The notes under the pieces: generated by a model | What the model was told of the DNA's origin: nothing | Seen by the model: only the letters and a program-made list of their open reading frames with translations | Database searches by the model: none | Position numbers and translations under genes: made by a program | NCBI GenBank assembly: GCA_039105265.1 | Contig: JAPFFF010000038.1 | Location: forward strand, 1,240,001 to 1,304,000 | From: Tritrichomonas musculus | Lineage: Eukaryota; Parabasalia; Tritrichomonadida; Tritrichomonadidae | Length of the DNA stretch: 64,000 bases | Reading direction: 5' to 3' | Shown: positions 1-8,754 of the stretch, piece by piece | How the letters are laid out: each line of letters opens with the position of its first letter | How positions within the stretch are numbered: position 1 is the stretch's first letter

Positions 1-1
1 T

Positions 2-789
2 GAATACTCTGCTTTCTTCGGATCAATTCAAATTTTCACTTTTTTGAAAAATGTAAAGGCCGAATTAACGCCATCATTGTGGCTTTATGCAATTCACAGC
101 AATAATGCAGAATTAATTCATCTTCTTGAAAAACTTCATATTGAAATAAAAACAGTTGAAGAAGAAAAATTATACAAAGAATGCTTCATAGAATCAATCA
201 AATGCCACCATAATGAAATAGCTAATTATTTTATCAATAATTACCTACAGCAGACACTTTCATTCAATGCTTAAAATATTTTAATTTTTCATTTTTGCAA
301 AATGAACTCGTAAATGAATCATCATTTTGCTACTTATGCTTTTTCGATTATTATTCACTTGTTAATGAACTTTTAACAAGTAGAGATGTTGATATCAACA
401 GGAAAACAATTCAAAACATAAAAAAAGAAACATTGACATCATCAAACTTTTATTAGCTAATGATCGACATGATATCAATCTTCTTAATATTTTAAATATA
501 ATAATTCATAAAATTCAAAATCATATCATTCAATACAATTCAAAATCATATCATTTAACATAATTCAAAATCATATCATTTGATATCATTCAAAACCAAA
601 TATTTCGATTCCGTTTATATATCTGTATTGCATCTTATAGCCAAAATGAATGATGTTGAAATATTAAAACTTTTCCTCATGAAAAAAGGGATTGATGTTA
701 ATACTAAAGATAGTTTAGGGAAAAAACCAATTGACTATTCTGAAAATCCTGAAATTAAACAATTGCTTTCAAAAGAATACAAGGAATAA
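2..789 (+). pseudogene. Ankyrin/DUF3447 protein, decayed 3' part
   Basis: The window opens inside a reading frame that gives EYSAFFGSIQIFTFLKN and then TPSLW, SNNAEL and IKCHHNEIAN. These match the intact-looking paralogue at 5858-6985 (EYSAFFGSIKIFTHL, SPSLW, GNNLEI, IKCHHNEIAN). The first frame stops at 274, well before the ankyrin repeats should end. Ankyrin-like pieces follow in other frames: one near 311-410 (SLVNELLTSRDVDIN) and one at 580-789 (LHLIAKMNDVEILKLFL, then GIDVNTKDSLGKKPIDY). Several disabling changes therefore separate the pieces. The family is greatly expanded in parabasalids and probably mediates protein-protein binding. The true start lies left of the window. Confidence 0.85.
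512..595 (+). repeat. Three copies of a 25-bp tandem repeat
   Basis: Three near-identical units with the core TTCAAAATCATATCATT follow each other inside the ankyrin pseudogene. The block lies in the part that no longer reads as an ankyrin repeat, so it probably expanded after the gene was lost. Confidence 0.75.
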
Positions 790-1236
790 GTGATGTAGCA
801 TAACTTTTTCATATATATGAGATAATTAATAAAAAATAACTATGGAATTTAGCTATTTTTAATTATATTTGCATTTTTATTATTATTATTTTTCTATTCA
901 TAAACTTGAGTTTTTAGGTTTTCATGCTCTTGTGATGAAAGTTGTATCATGGAGGTCAACATGGTTTTACAATAAACAAAATTAAAATAACAATTTCTTC
1001 ATAACTTAATTTCTGTACAGGACATTGAACACGAATAATTCTTGAAAAAAAAAAAAATAATTATAGTAGAATAATTTTTGTTTCAAAAGTTATTTAGAGT
1101 GTGTTTAAATGAGCCTTTCTTGCTAATATAAAAGTCATTTTCAAATAATAATGATGATAATTGACAATTAGGATCAAATATTAGTGAAACAATTTTTGAG
1201 ATGAGTGGTCATGAAAATTCAAAGATTTTTTCGTAT
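790..1236. other. AT-rich intergenic stretch
   Basis: I see no coding frame, RNA gene or clear repeat here. The stretch is A/T runs and short palindromes between the ankyrin relic and the inverted-repeat element that begins near 1239. Confidence 0.6.
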
Positions 1237-1238
1237 TA

Positions 1239-1953
1239 AGGGGGTTCTCAATAAATTGAATACAAAAAAGAAAAAATTTTTTACCTAATAAAACAAGAAA
1301 AATTAAAAAATAAATAAAAGAATAATAAGTACAGCAGAACATGAATCAATATATATTTGAAATATAGTTTATTTCTTTTTGCATCATGGAATTTCATTCA
1401 TCATTATTAATGATTGAAGATATATCGCTGTTATTTAACAGGTTTATAGCAAATCTATAAATTTAAGAATGATACAAACAAAATAATGCCCTAATAAGAG
1501 GTGCTTTTTATTCAACATTATAATGTAAATAATTGAAAAAAATTTTAATGAAAATAACTGGGTTAAAATTAGTGTTTGTTTTTATAAATCTTTAATAAAG
1601 TTTTTGATTCAGTTTTAAAGCATAATTAACAGTAGGGTACATTAATTTGTGAAAAAGAAAAATTAAAACTTTAATTACAGTATCATGAGAACAATCCATA
1701 AATCTTCATATAAAAATATTTTGCTAATGACTTCTAAAGAAAACTTTAAAGCTCGCCGATTTTTAAATTAGGTCTTCATTAAAAAAATAATATTATATTT
1801 TTCTGTGAATAGTTTAAAGGCAACTAATTATGATTAAATAAAAATATATAAAATGTATGTTTTATATTTTAAGATTGGTTTTCTGATAATAAGTATTCGT
1901 CGAGAATCAAGCATTTAAAAGGTGGCGGTTAAAACGGTTATAGAGAACCACCT
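1239..1953. mobile_element. Probable Tc1/mariner-like relic or MITE
   Basis: The left edge reads TA then AGGGGGTTCTCAATAA. The complement of the right edge reads TA then AGGTGGTTCTCTATAACC. The terminal inverted repeats are short (about 16 bp, 2-3 mismatches) and each is flanked by a TA dinucleotide, the target site of Tc1/mariner elements. The right end also contains a local hairpin (GGTGGCGGTT against AACCACC). No transposase frame can be recognised inside, so this is a non-autonomous or decayed copy. The short repeats make the call tentative. Confidence 0.4.
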
Positions 1954-2169
1954 TAAATTCTGAAATCGGGTTTTAATGCAACGATGGTCATTATATTCAT
2001 TGGTTTGGTTTCATCAACATTGAAGAGCTTTCTACGAGAACACCTTTGAACACTATTTATCAATCATTCTCGAATATTACAACAGTGATAGATGCAATGA
2101 ATTATTTTTTTTTTAGGATCATGTATTTTTTGGATTAGTCAGCATCCCTTCCATGAATATTCAAACAGT

Positions 2170-2565
2170 CTTGAAATCACATCATATATTGCCTACCTAT
2201 TTTCACAAAATTGATTTGCAGCAAGTTTATAATAATGAATTGCTTTGTAAATCTCCTGCTTGACATATTTGCCTTCATAATAAATCTTATCGAGATCGTA
2301 TTGAGCCGGTTCGACATTTTAATCAGCAGCGGGTAAAAGATAATGAATTGCTTTGTCGATGTCGCGAGGTGAATGTTAGGTGAAGTGCCCAAATAATCGG
2401 TCTCCATATCAATGTTACCTAAAATTCGTGCACTTTTGCCTGTGTCATCATTATCTTTGCCAGAGCTGCTTTTGCCTTTGCCTCCTTTTCCATCACCACC
2501 ATCGTCAGGATCTGGGTGGCATTCGGTCGCTTCAGCTATTTCTAGCTCTGGTATTTCTGAATTAA
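2170..2565 (-). pseudogene. Sel1-repeat protein relic
   Basis: Read on the minus strand, the DNA gives Sel1-type helical repeat fragments in more than one frame: DIDKAIHYLLPAAD, then NVEPAQYDLDKIYYEGKY, then YKAIHYYKLAANQF. The spacing and the A-x-x-x-L-A pattern fit a Sel1-like repeat. Upstream is a Gly/Lys/Asp-rich stretch (GGDGKGGKGKSSSGK). Stops and frame changes break the reading, so it is a pseudogene. Sel1 proteins, often joined to kinases, are common in parabasalids and act as scaffolds. Confidence 0.6.
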
Positions 2566-3150
2566 TGAATGACTTTTCGTGAAAATAACATTCGTTGGTT
2601 TCGTTAAGATGAATTCTTGGGATGCTTTGAATCCATTAAATGAGTCTGTGTACAAAAAGAAATTAGTGGCAGTGCATTTAAGAACTGGTAATATGCATAA
2701 AGAAAATGATTTGTTGATGACTTTGCAGTAAAGAATGAAACATTCGCATTATAAAATGATGAATCCAAAAAATTAATCGCCGTTAATGATGTAATATCTA
2801 ACTTTTCAATAGTCATTAAACTTTTTGATAAATAAATGATCCCATTTTAATCTCAAATATTACATAAAAAAAGAAAGTATTTTTTGATTTTAATCTTAAA
2901 ATAAACATCAATACATTATATAATATATTTTTAAATATTATAAAATCACAAATACGAATTATAAAAAAAGATAAATCTGTTTGAGATCTCGAGATCTCGG
3001 TTATTGATATCAAGTTTACAATTATTTTTATATCACATTTCATATCTGATATCTTGATAATCGATAATCTCGATATCAGATTTTTAAACTGATAATCGAG
3101 TATCAGACGAAAAAAATGACGCTTTTGATATCGATTCTCAAAATAAAAAG
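2566..3150. other. Intergenic stretch with strong palindromes
   Basis: No convincing gene is visible. A perfect 16-bp palindrome, GAGATCTCGAGATCTC, lies at 2983-2998. Positions 3040-3110 are built of alternating GATATC and ATCGAT-like dyads. A 41-codon open frame on the plus strand near 2610-2730 (MNSWDALNPLNESVYKKK) resembles nothing I recognise. Confidence 0.5.
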
Positions 3151-3492
3151 GGCAGAGGAATCAGGGTCTATAAAAATCGGCACGAAAAAAGTTCGTTCGT
3201 AAAGGTGAAATAGATGATCGGTATTGATCGGTATGAACACAAAAAGTTTATCTCAGAAAAATGAGTACTACAAACTTTTTGAATTAAACAAGCGGTTAAT
3301 AAATGAATTGACCTATCCATTGGTTAAAAAAACCGTTGACGTTATTTTTTTATTTGAAATTTAGCGCCATTTTGCTTATTAGAAAGACTGGATTGCATGC
3401 TTCAACTGCAGAGAAGTTTGCTTTCTTGGTCTTTGAAGCTTAGACTGCTTGCTCTTACTGCAGGGGAGTTAGCTTTCTAAGCTTTCCTCTAA
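3151..3492 (+). repeat. Left terminal inverted repeat of the 1.7-kb element
   Basis: It matches the reverse complement of about 4513-4850. It contains blocks such as AATGAATTGACCTATCCATT and ACTGCAGAGAAGTTTGCTTT that are found again, inverted, in the right arm. Confidence 0.85.
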
Positions 3493-4512
3493 TATCATAT
3501 CAAATTTTCACACGTCTTGATACCATAACTCAGCGTTTATAATTAGTATTTTTGCATTTATTCGACTAAAATAACTTGCTTTCTTGTTCAATGGTACTCA
3601 TTTAAACTTTAATTAACAATAACCAACTTTTTTTATCAATATACCTCATTTTCTTAATGAATAAGCGCTTTTTACTTGATTAATACAATGTACTTTTTAG
3701 TTTATTACTTCTCATATACGACTTTTATATAAAAAAAATTAATTCGATTATTAATAACTTCTTATTTTTATAAATGTATCTCTTCTTCTTAAATATTTAA
3801 AGCATTTTAATTGTCATATACATTTTGCTTTCTTGTTCAATGCAACTTATTTACTATTTTTTTTATAAAATATTTAATTTGATTTTTAATAACCTACTAT
3901 TTTTCAATATACCTCATTTTCTTAATTAATCAGACTTTTTACTTTATTAACACAACTTGCTTTTTAGTTTATTACTTCTCATATGCGATTTTTATATAAA
4001 AGAATTTATTTGATTACTAATGGCTTCTATTTTTACAGTTTTATCTCATTTTCTTAATCAATAAACTATTTTAATTGTTTGGTACATTTTACTTTCTTTT
4101 TTAATCTAAACTTTTCTCAAAATTTTTAAAATGCTACTTGCAAAAGTTTGTTTACACTCATCAAATTAAAATATGTTACAATAAAATGAATAAATTTAGT
4201 TAGAAAGATGAGATTAATGATAAAAAAAGATGAGAGCAAAAATAGTCATAGATAAGATAAAATATTAGGTTAGAAAATGTTTATTAAATATAATCAGTAT
4301 ATTGCATTAATTGAATAAAAGATCTTTTATAAATAAATAAACTTGTTATCTGAATAAAAAAATAAATTTTTCTTTTTGAGTAAATTAGTTTGATTAACAG
4401 GTAAATGAGATACATAAAAAAGAAATTGAGTCATTAATTGAGAGAATATTGTAATAACAATAAGAAATAAGAGTTATGATGGAATCTAAAGATTAATTAA
4501 ATTTGTTATTAG

Positions 4513-4850
4513 AAGGAAGCTTAGAAAGCTAACTCCCCTGCAGTAAGAGCAAGCAGTCTAAGCTTCAAAGACCAAGAAAGCAAACTTCTCTGCAGTTGAA
4601 GCATGCAATCCAGTCTTTCTAATAAGCAAAATGGCGCTAAATTTCAAATAAAAAAATAACGTCAACGGTTTTTTTAACCAATGGATAGGTCAATTCATTT
4701 ATTAACCGCTTGTTTAATTCAAAAAGTTTGTAGTACTCATTTTTCTGAGATAAACTTTTTGTGTTCATACCGATCAATACCGATCATCTATTTCACCTTT
4801 ACGAACGAACTTTTTTCGTGCCGATTTTTATAGACCCTGATTCTTCAGCC
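4513..4850 (-). repeat. Right terminal inverted repeat of the 1.7-kb element
   Basis: This is the reverse complement of 3151-3492 with only a few substitutions. The 8-bp duplication ATAAAAAG follows it directly. Confidence 0.85.
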
Positions 4851-4858
4851 ATAAAAAG

Positions 4859-5838
4859 TCTAGTCATATCTATATTTGAAAAAATCTTTATCATCCATTA
4901 AATATTTTAATCAATTATAAAAAATAATAAGTGATAATTATTAAAATAATAAAAAAACAATATCATTAACTTTAGTTTTATGTTATAAAATAATTTTTTT
5001 CCAGACCATATTAAGGTTGAACAAAAGCAGTATATTTTATCATATTATAATATAATAAAATATATGATGATAAAAAATTTATTTACTAAATATAATGGTA
5101 AAATTGACGTATGATATAAAAATAAACTAATTTTTCTTTTTGAATGAAAATTTTACAATTTGATAAGTTTAGAAAAAAAATGATGTTTTGTATAAATATT
5201 ATAGCAAATATGAGGAAAATCCAATTTAAAATATAAGATATATTTTTTAGTTAATTTATTAAATTGAATTTATTTTTTATGAAATATTTGAATCATCAGA
5301 AAATTGAGATCAATTCTATGAAATTATTATATGCTTCAGAATATTGAGCATTTTTTTAAGAAATAATTGTGAGATTGTAAGATATAAACAATTGTAAAAT
5401 TGTGAGAAAATAAAGATTTCTGAAAAGTAAAAATATGTAAAGTATTCAAAGAAAAAATCTATCCAAAATAAAGTCCCCAGCGTCGGAATTTTTGATTTTT
5501 TAAAATAAATCTTTTTAAAATCAAAAAATATGGCCAATTTTTCAAATTTTAACTCAGGTTGAAAAGATTAGCTGAGTGATTATTTATGAAATTATCTCTA
5601 CTTTTAGCAAGATATACAATAATTTAAATATATTATATAATGATATTATTAATTTTATGAATATTTAATAAAAAAAATTAAAATTTATAATGATATATTT
5701 CGCAAAATATGTATTTTCGTTGTCACTTTTTGAATACTACAAAATTGAATGAATACCTTAATAAGGCCTTTTTTTCCTGATAATACAATTGAATTAATTT
5801 ATTGAATTTTAATTCAATTATCTTATTGAAAAACTATT
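4859..5838. other. AT-rich intergenic stretch
   Basis: No gene is seen. A hairpin (TTTTTGATTTTTT against AAAATCAAAAA) lies at about 5489-5528, beside the only GC-rich patch (CCCCAGCGTCGG, about 5476). Confidence 0.55.
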
Positions 5839-5843
5839 TCATT
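5839..5843 (+). promoter_or_regulatory. Initiator (Inr) TCATT
   Basis: TCATT matches the trichomonad initiator TCA(+1)YW. Its A lies 17 nt before the ATG at 5858, within the usual short leader distance. Confidence 0.5.
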
Positions 5844-5857
5844 TTATATAATTATAT

Positions 5858-6985
5858 ATGGAGCCAGAACTTCAAAATTATCTTCATAAGATAAAGAAAA
5901 TTCAAAACTCTGTTCTTCAATATATCGATGATGAACAAAATCTTGAAGAAAACTTTCAAAATCTCCTACAAATGCTTAATGATCAAAAAATTTTAGAAGA
6001 TCGCCCTACTTTTAAGCTCATTCTTCATTTAATTTCGACCATATCCAACAACCATCATCGTTCTCCTACTTTTTCCAGCAAATTTGAAAGAATTCTTAAT
6101 CAAATTAAAAACGATATTACAAAAAACTTTTCAAATTATGAAATTTTTCAAATTTTCAAGAAGAATCCCAAAATTCTTTATTTTTTACTTCAAAACAAAT
6201 TTGTAACATTTAACGATCACCAAATTATTTCATATGTATCAGATTTTGATAACCGTTATTTTTATTTAAACTACTTTTCTAATGAACTTGGTCAAATTAA
6301 TTCATCATTTCGCCTTGATGATTCATACAATGGCCCACTCGATGAAGAGAAGCGAAAAATAGGCGAAAATGATGCAGAAATCTGTTCAATTATACGAAAT
6401 GACGCAATTGATGACTTTATCAATTTTGTGAGCAAGAATTCAATTGATTTAACGATGAAGATTGAACCATCAATCTATGAAACCAATCCTTTTTTATTTG
6501 CTGAAGAACAGACGTTAATTGAGTATTCAGCCTTTTTTGGCTCAATAAAAATTTTCACTCATCTTTATAACAATGGCGTCTCTTTATCTCCTTCGTTGTG
6601 GAATTTCGCTGCTCATGGAAACAATCTTGAGATAATTTGCTTTCTACAAAAGAAGAAAATTAAGCCTGAATATGAATTTTATGATTTCGTGCTAGAAGAG
6701 GCAATCAAATGTCATCACAATGAAATTGCTAATTATGTTAAAAATACGTTAATGAAAGAAGATGATATTTATGGACTGTCTCTTTATTCGGTTACTGAGA
6801 ATGACTATTATAATGACATTTTGAATTATTCTTATCATTATTATAATTTTGCTTTCTTTTCAAGCGATTTCGCTAATAAATTCACTTTTTATTACGCTTG
6901 CCAATATGATTACTATGAAATTGTTGATCTTCTTTTAAAGACAAAGAAAATTGATTTAAATGCGAAAATAATTCTTTTTTTTTAA
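5858..6985 (+). CDS. DUF3447/ankyrin protein, front half of a broken chimera
   Basis: The 375-residue product starts with the helical N-terminal region typical of trichomonad ankyrin proteins (about residues 1-200). Ankyrin units follow from about residue 215 (EYSAFFGSIKIFTHLYNNG, then SPSLWNFAAHGNNLEI, then EEAIKCHHNEIANY). It ends abruptly at KKIDLNAKIILFF, in the middle of an ankyrin unit. A further ankyrin unit (SALNLAAEKNNIEILNLLL) appears in another frame at about 7150-7210 and runs straight into the BspA-like repeats. I infer one ancestral ankyrin-BspA gene, now split by an AT-rich segment of about 140 nt. There is no signal peptide or membrane span, so a cytosolic scaffold role is likely. 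The ATG at 5858 is preceded by a good initiator. Confidence 0.8.
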   Translation: MEPELQNYLHKIKKIQNSVLQYIDDEQNLEENFQNLLQMLNDQKILEDRPTFKLILHLISTISNNHHRSPTFSSKFERILNQIKNDITKNFSNYEIFQIFKKNPKILYFLLQNKFVTFNDHQIISYVSDFDNRYFYLNYFSNELGQINSSFRLDDSYNGPLDEEKRKIGENDAEICSIIRNDAIDDFINFVSKNSIDLTMKIEPSIYETNPFLFAEEQTLIEYSAFFGSIKIFTHLYNNGVSLSPSLWNFAAHGNNLEIICFLQKKKIKPEYEFYDFVLEEAIKCHHNEIANYVKNTLMKEDDIYGLSLYSVTENDYYNDILNYSYHYYNFAFFSSDFANKFTFYYACQYDYYEIVDLLLKTKKIDLNAKIILFF

Positions 6986-7128
6986 AATTAACTTAAAGTT
7001 ACTTTTTTTTAAGCATCTTAAGTTGTTTCTTTGTAAATTTTTTTTTGAATGATATTTCAAATATATTTCAATTTTTTGAATAAAGTCTATGAAAAGAAAG
7101 TTTCAAAAAATTTTTATTAAATTTATGA

Positions 7129-8376
7129 AATTTAAATAGGATTTTTTATTTATCTGCTTTAAATCTCGCTGCTGAAAAGAATAACATTGAGATATTGAAT
7201 CTTTTGTTGTCTCAACAAGGAATTGTGATTGGAAGTAATGCATTCAAAGGATGTAAAAGATTGACTGAAATAACTGTTCCTTCAACGATCACTGAAATTG
7301 GGGACAATGCATTTTCAGGTTGTATTTTCCTTCAAAAAGTTGTGTTGCCAAACACGATCACATCACTTGGCAAATATTCATTTGAGAGGTGCACATCACT
7401 GACTGCTCTTGACATTCCAACTTCAGTCAAAAGCATTGGCAAAAATGCATTCAATGGATGTTCATCGTTGATTAAAATTGTCATTCCTGAAGGAGTCACA
7501 ATTTTGGATAATTTCACGTTTTTTGGATGTTCTTCTTTGACTGAGATTTCCATTCCTTCTTCAGTTGTTCATTTTGGTAATGGTGTTTTTGAAAGCTGTG
7601 CATCTCTGGAGACAATTGACATTCCCGCCAATTTGAAAAAGGTTGGAAAAATGACTTTCAAAGATTGTCTATCGTTGTCATCGATTATAATTCCTTCTTC
7701 AATAACTTCAATTCCTGAAGATTCCTTCTCAAATTGTGAATCACTTACAAAAGTGACAATTCCTTCATCAGTGACAGATATTGGCTCAAATGCTTTCTTC
7801 AATTGTAAGTCATTGACTGGTGTCTCAATCCCTTCCTCAGTCAAATCAATCGGTGATTCGTCATTCAGCCAATGCGCGTCATTGACAAAAATTGAAATTC
7901 CTTCTTCTGTCTCAAAAATTGGAAAATCTGCATTTTATGACTGTCATTCTTTGGTGGAAGTGTCAATGCAGTCCTCTGTGTATTCAATTGGCCCAGCTGC
8001 TTTCCAAAAATGCTCGTCGTTGATGTCGATCAAATTATCTGATTCAATCAAGGAAATTGAATGGTCACTGTTCGAAGATTGCTCTTCATTGGCAAGTTTG
8101 GCTATCCCTTCTTCAGTCATTGAAATCGGTTCTACTGCTTTTCGTGGTTGTTCTGCACTCCAGCAAATATTAATTCCTCCTACTGTGAAGAAAATTTATA
8201 AGGGCGCTTTCCGTGGATGCTCTTCTTTAAAGCAAATTACTATCCCTCCTTCAGTTACTTCAGTTGGATCAGCTGCTTTCAGCTTATGCTCATCTTTGAC
8301 TCAAATTTCACTTCCGTCATCTATAAATCCTAATAATCTTGGTCTTCCAGCAAATGTCATCGTGACAAAAATTTAA
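7129..8376 (+). CDS. BspA-like leucine-rich repeat protein, back half of the chimera
   Basis: The open frame (about 415 codons) begins with an ankyrin unit and continues into 16 Treponema-pallidum-type LRR units of 23 residues, with the pattern IG-x-x-AF-x-x-C-x-SLT-x-I-x-IPSSV. It ends at VIVTKI. There is no early in-frame ATG before the repeats and no signal peptide, which fits the idea that it is the 3' part of the gene starting at 5858. BspA-like proteins in trichomonads are often surface or adhesion candidates, but nothing here shows membrane anchoring. It may be a pseudogene fragment or may be used from a non-ATG start. Confidence 0.75.
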   Translation, partial: NLNRIFYLSALNLAAEKNNIEILNLLLSQQGIVIGSNAFKGCKRLTEITVPSTITEIGDNAFSGCIFLQKVVLPNTITSLGKYSFERCTSLTALDIPTSVKSIGKNAFNGCSSLIKIVIPEGVTILDNFTFFGCSSLTEISIPSSVVHFGNGVFESCASLETIDIPANLKKVGKMTFKDCLSLSSIIIPSSITSIPEDSFSNCESLTKVTIPSSVTDIGSNAFFNCKSLTGVSIPSSVKSIGDSSFSQCASLTKIEIPSSVSKIGKSAFYDCHSLVEVSMQSSVYSIGPAAFQKCSSLMSIKLSDSIKEIEWSLFEDCSSLASLAIPSSVIEIGSTAFRGCSALQQILIPPTVKKIYKGAFRGCSSLKQITIPPSVTSVGSAAFSLCSSLTQISLPSSINPNNLGLPANVIVTKI

Positions 8377-8523
8377 ATTAATAAATTTTTAATCTCATAT
8401 AAGTTATAATCATATATATTTAAAATTATTTTTTTTTCAAAGAAAAAATTCAATGAGTTTTCACAAATTGTGTTTTTATTGAAAATTAAAAAAAAAAAAA
8501 AAAGAATTTGTTACCGTCGTGCT

Positions 8524-8571
8524 TTCAGTGGTTTCACACTCATGGAGGTGTGTGATGTTGTAACCACTGAA
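8524..8571. other. GC-rich stem-loop in an AT-rich gap
   Basis: TTCAGTGGTT (8524-8533) pairs with AACCACTGAA (8562-8571), and inside it TCACAC pairs with GTGTGA. The 8377-8661 gap otherwise holds only A/T runs and more GC-rich sequence to about 8620. It could be a small structured RNA or the footprint of a lost element. No protein frame explains it. Confidence 0.4.
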
Positions 8572-8754
8572 GGGAGTCTCTCTTTCAAGGATGTAATGGC
8601 TCTGTTCTAGAAAGCTTTTTCTATAGGTACACAGTAATAAGGTTGTCTTGAACAGTCTTTTTTATTGGTTCGATTCTTCTGTTTCTTCTTGAATTCGTTG
8701 ACACAATTCTTCTTTTGTTTGATCATCAATGAAACTTACGTATTTTTGAAAATC

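Larger units (their letters stand above)
3151..4850. mobile_element. 1.7-kb foldback DNA transposon, hAT- or Mutator-like
   Basis: About 340 bp at the left (3151 to about 3492) recur in inverted orientation at the right (about 4513-4850) with very few mismatches. The outer ends read GGCAGAGGAATCAGGGTC and GGCTGAAGAATCAGGGTC. The flanks carry a perfect 8-bp duplication, ATAAAAAG, at 3143-3150 and 4851-4858. The internal kilobase has no transposase frame, so the copy is non-autonomous. An 8-bp duplication fits hAT elements, while long inverted repeats fit Mutator-like elements (usually 9 bp). Low divergence between the arms suggests a recent insertion or gene conversion. Confidence 0.85.

Noticed and set aside
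6986-7128. Possible intron between the ankyrin and BspA-like halves
   Set aside because: The conserved trichomonad splice signals (GTATGT start and ACTAAC-type branch/acceptor block) are not present, so decay explains the gap better.
7332-7844. Minus-strand frames opposite the BspA-like repeats
   Set aside because: They mirror the 23-residue periodicity of the plus-strand repeats and are shadows.
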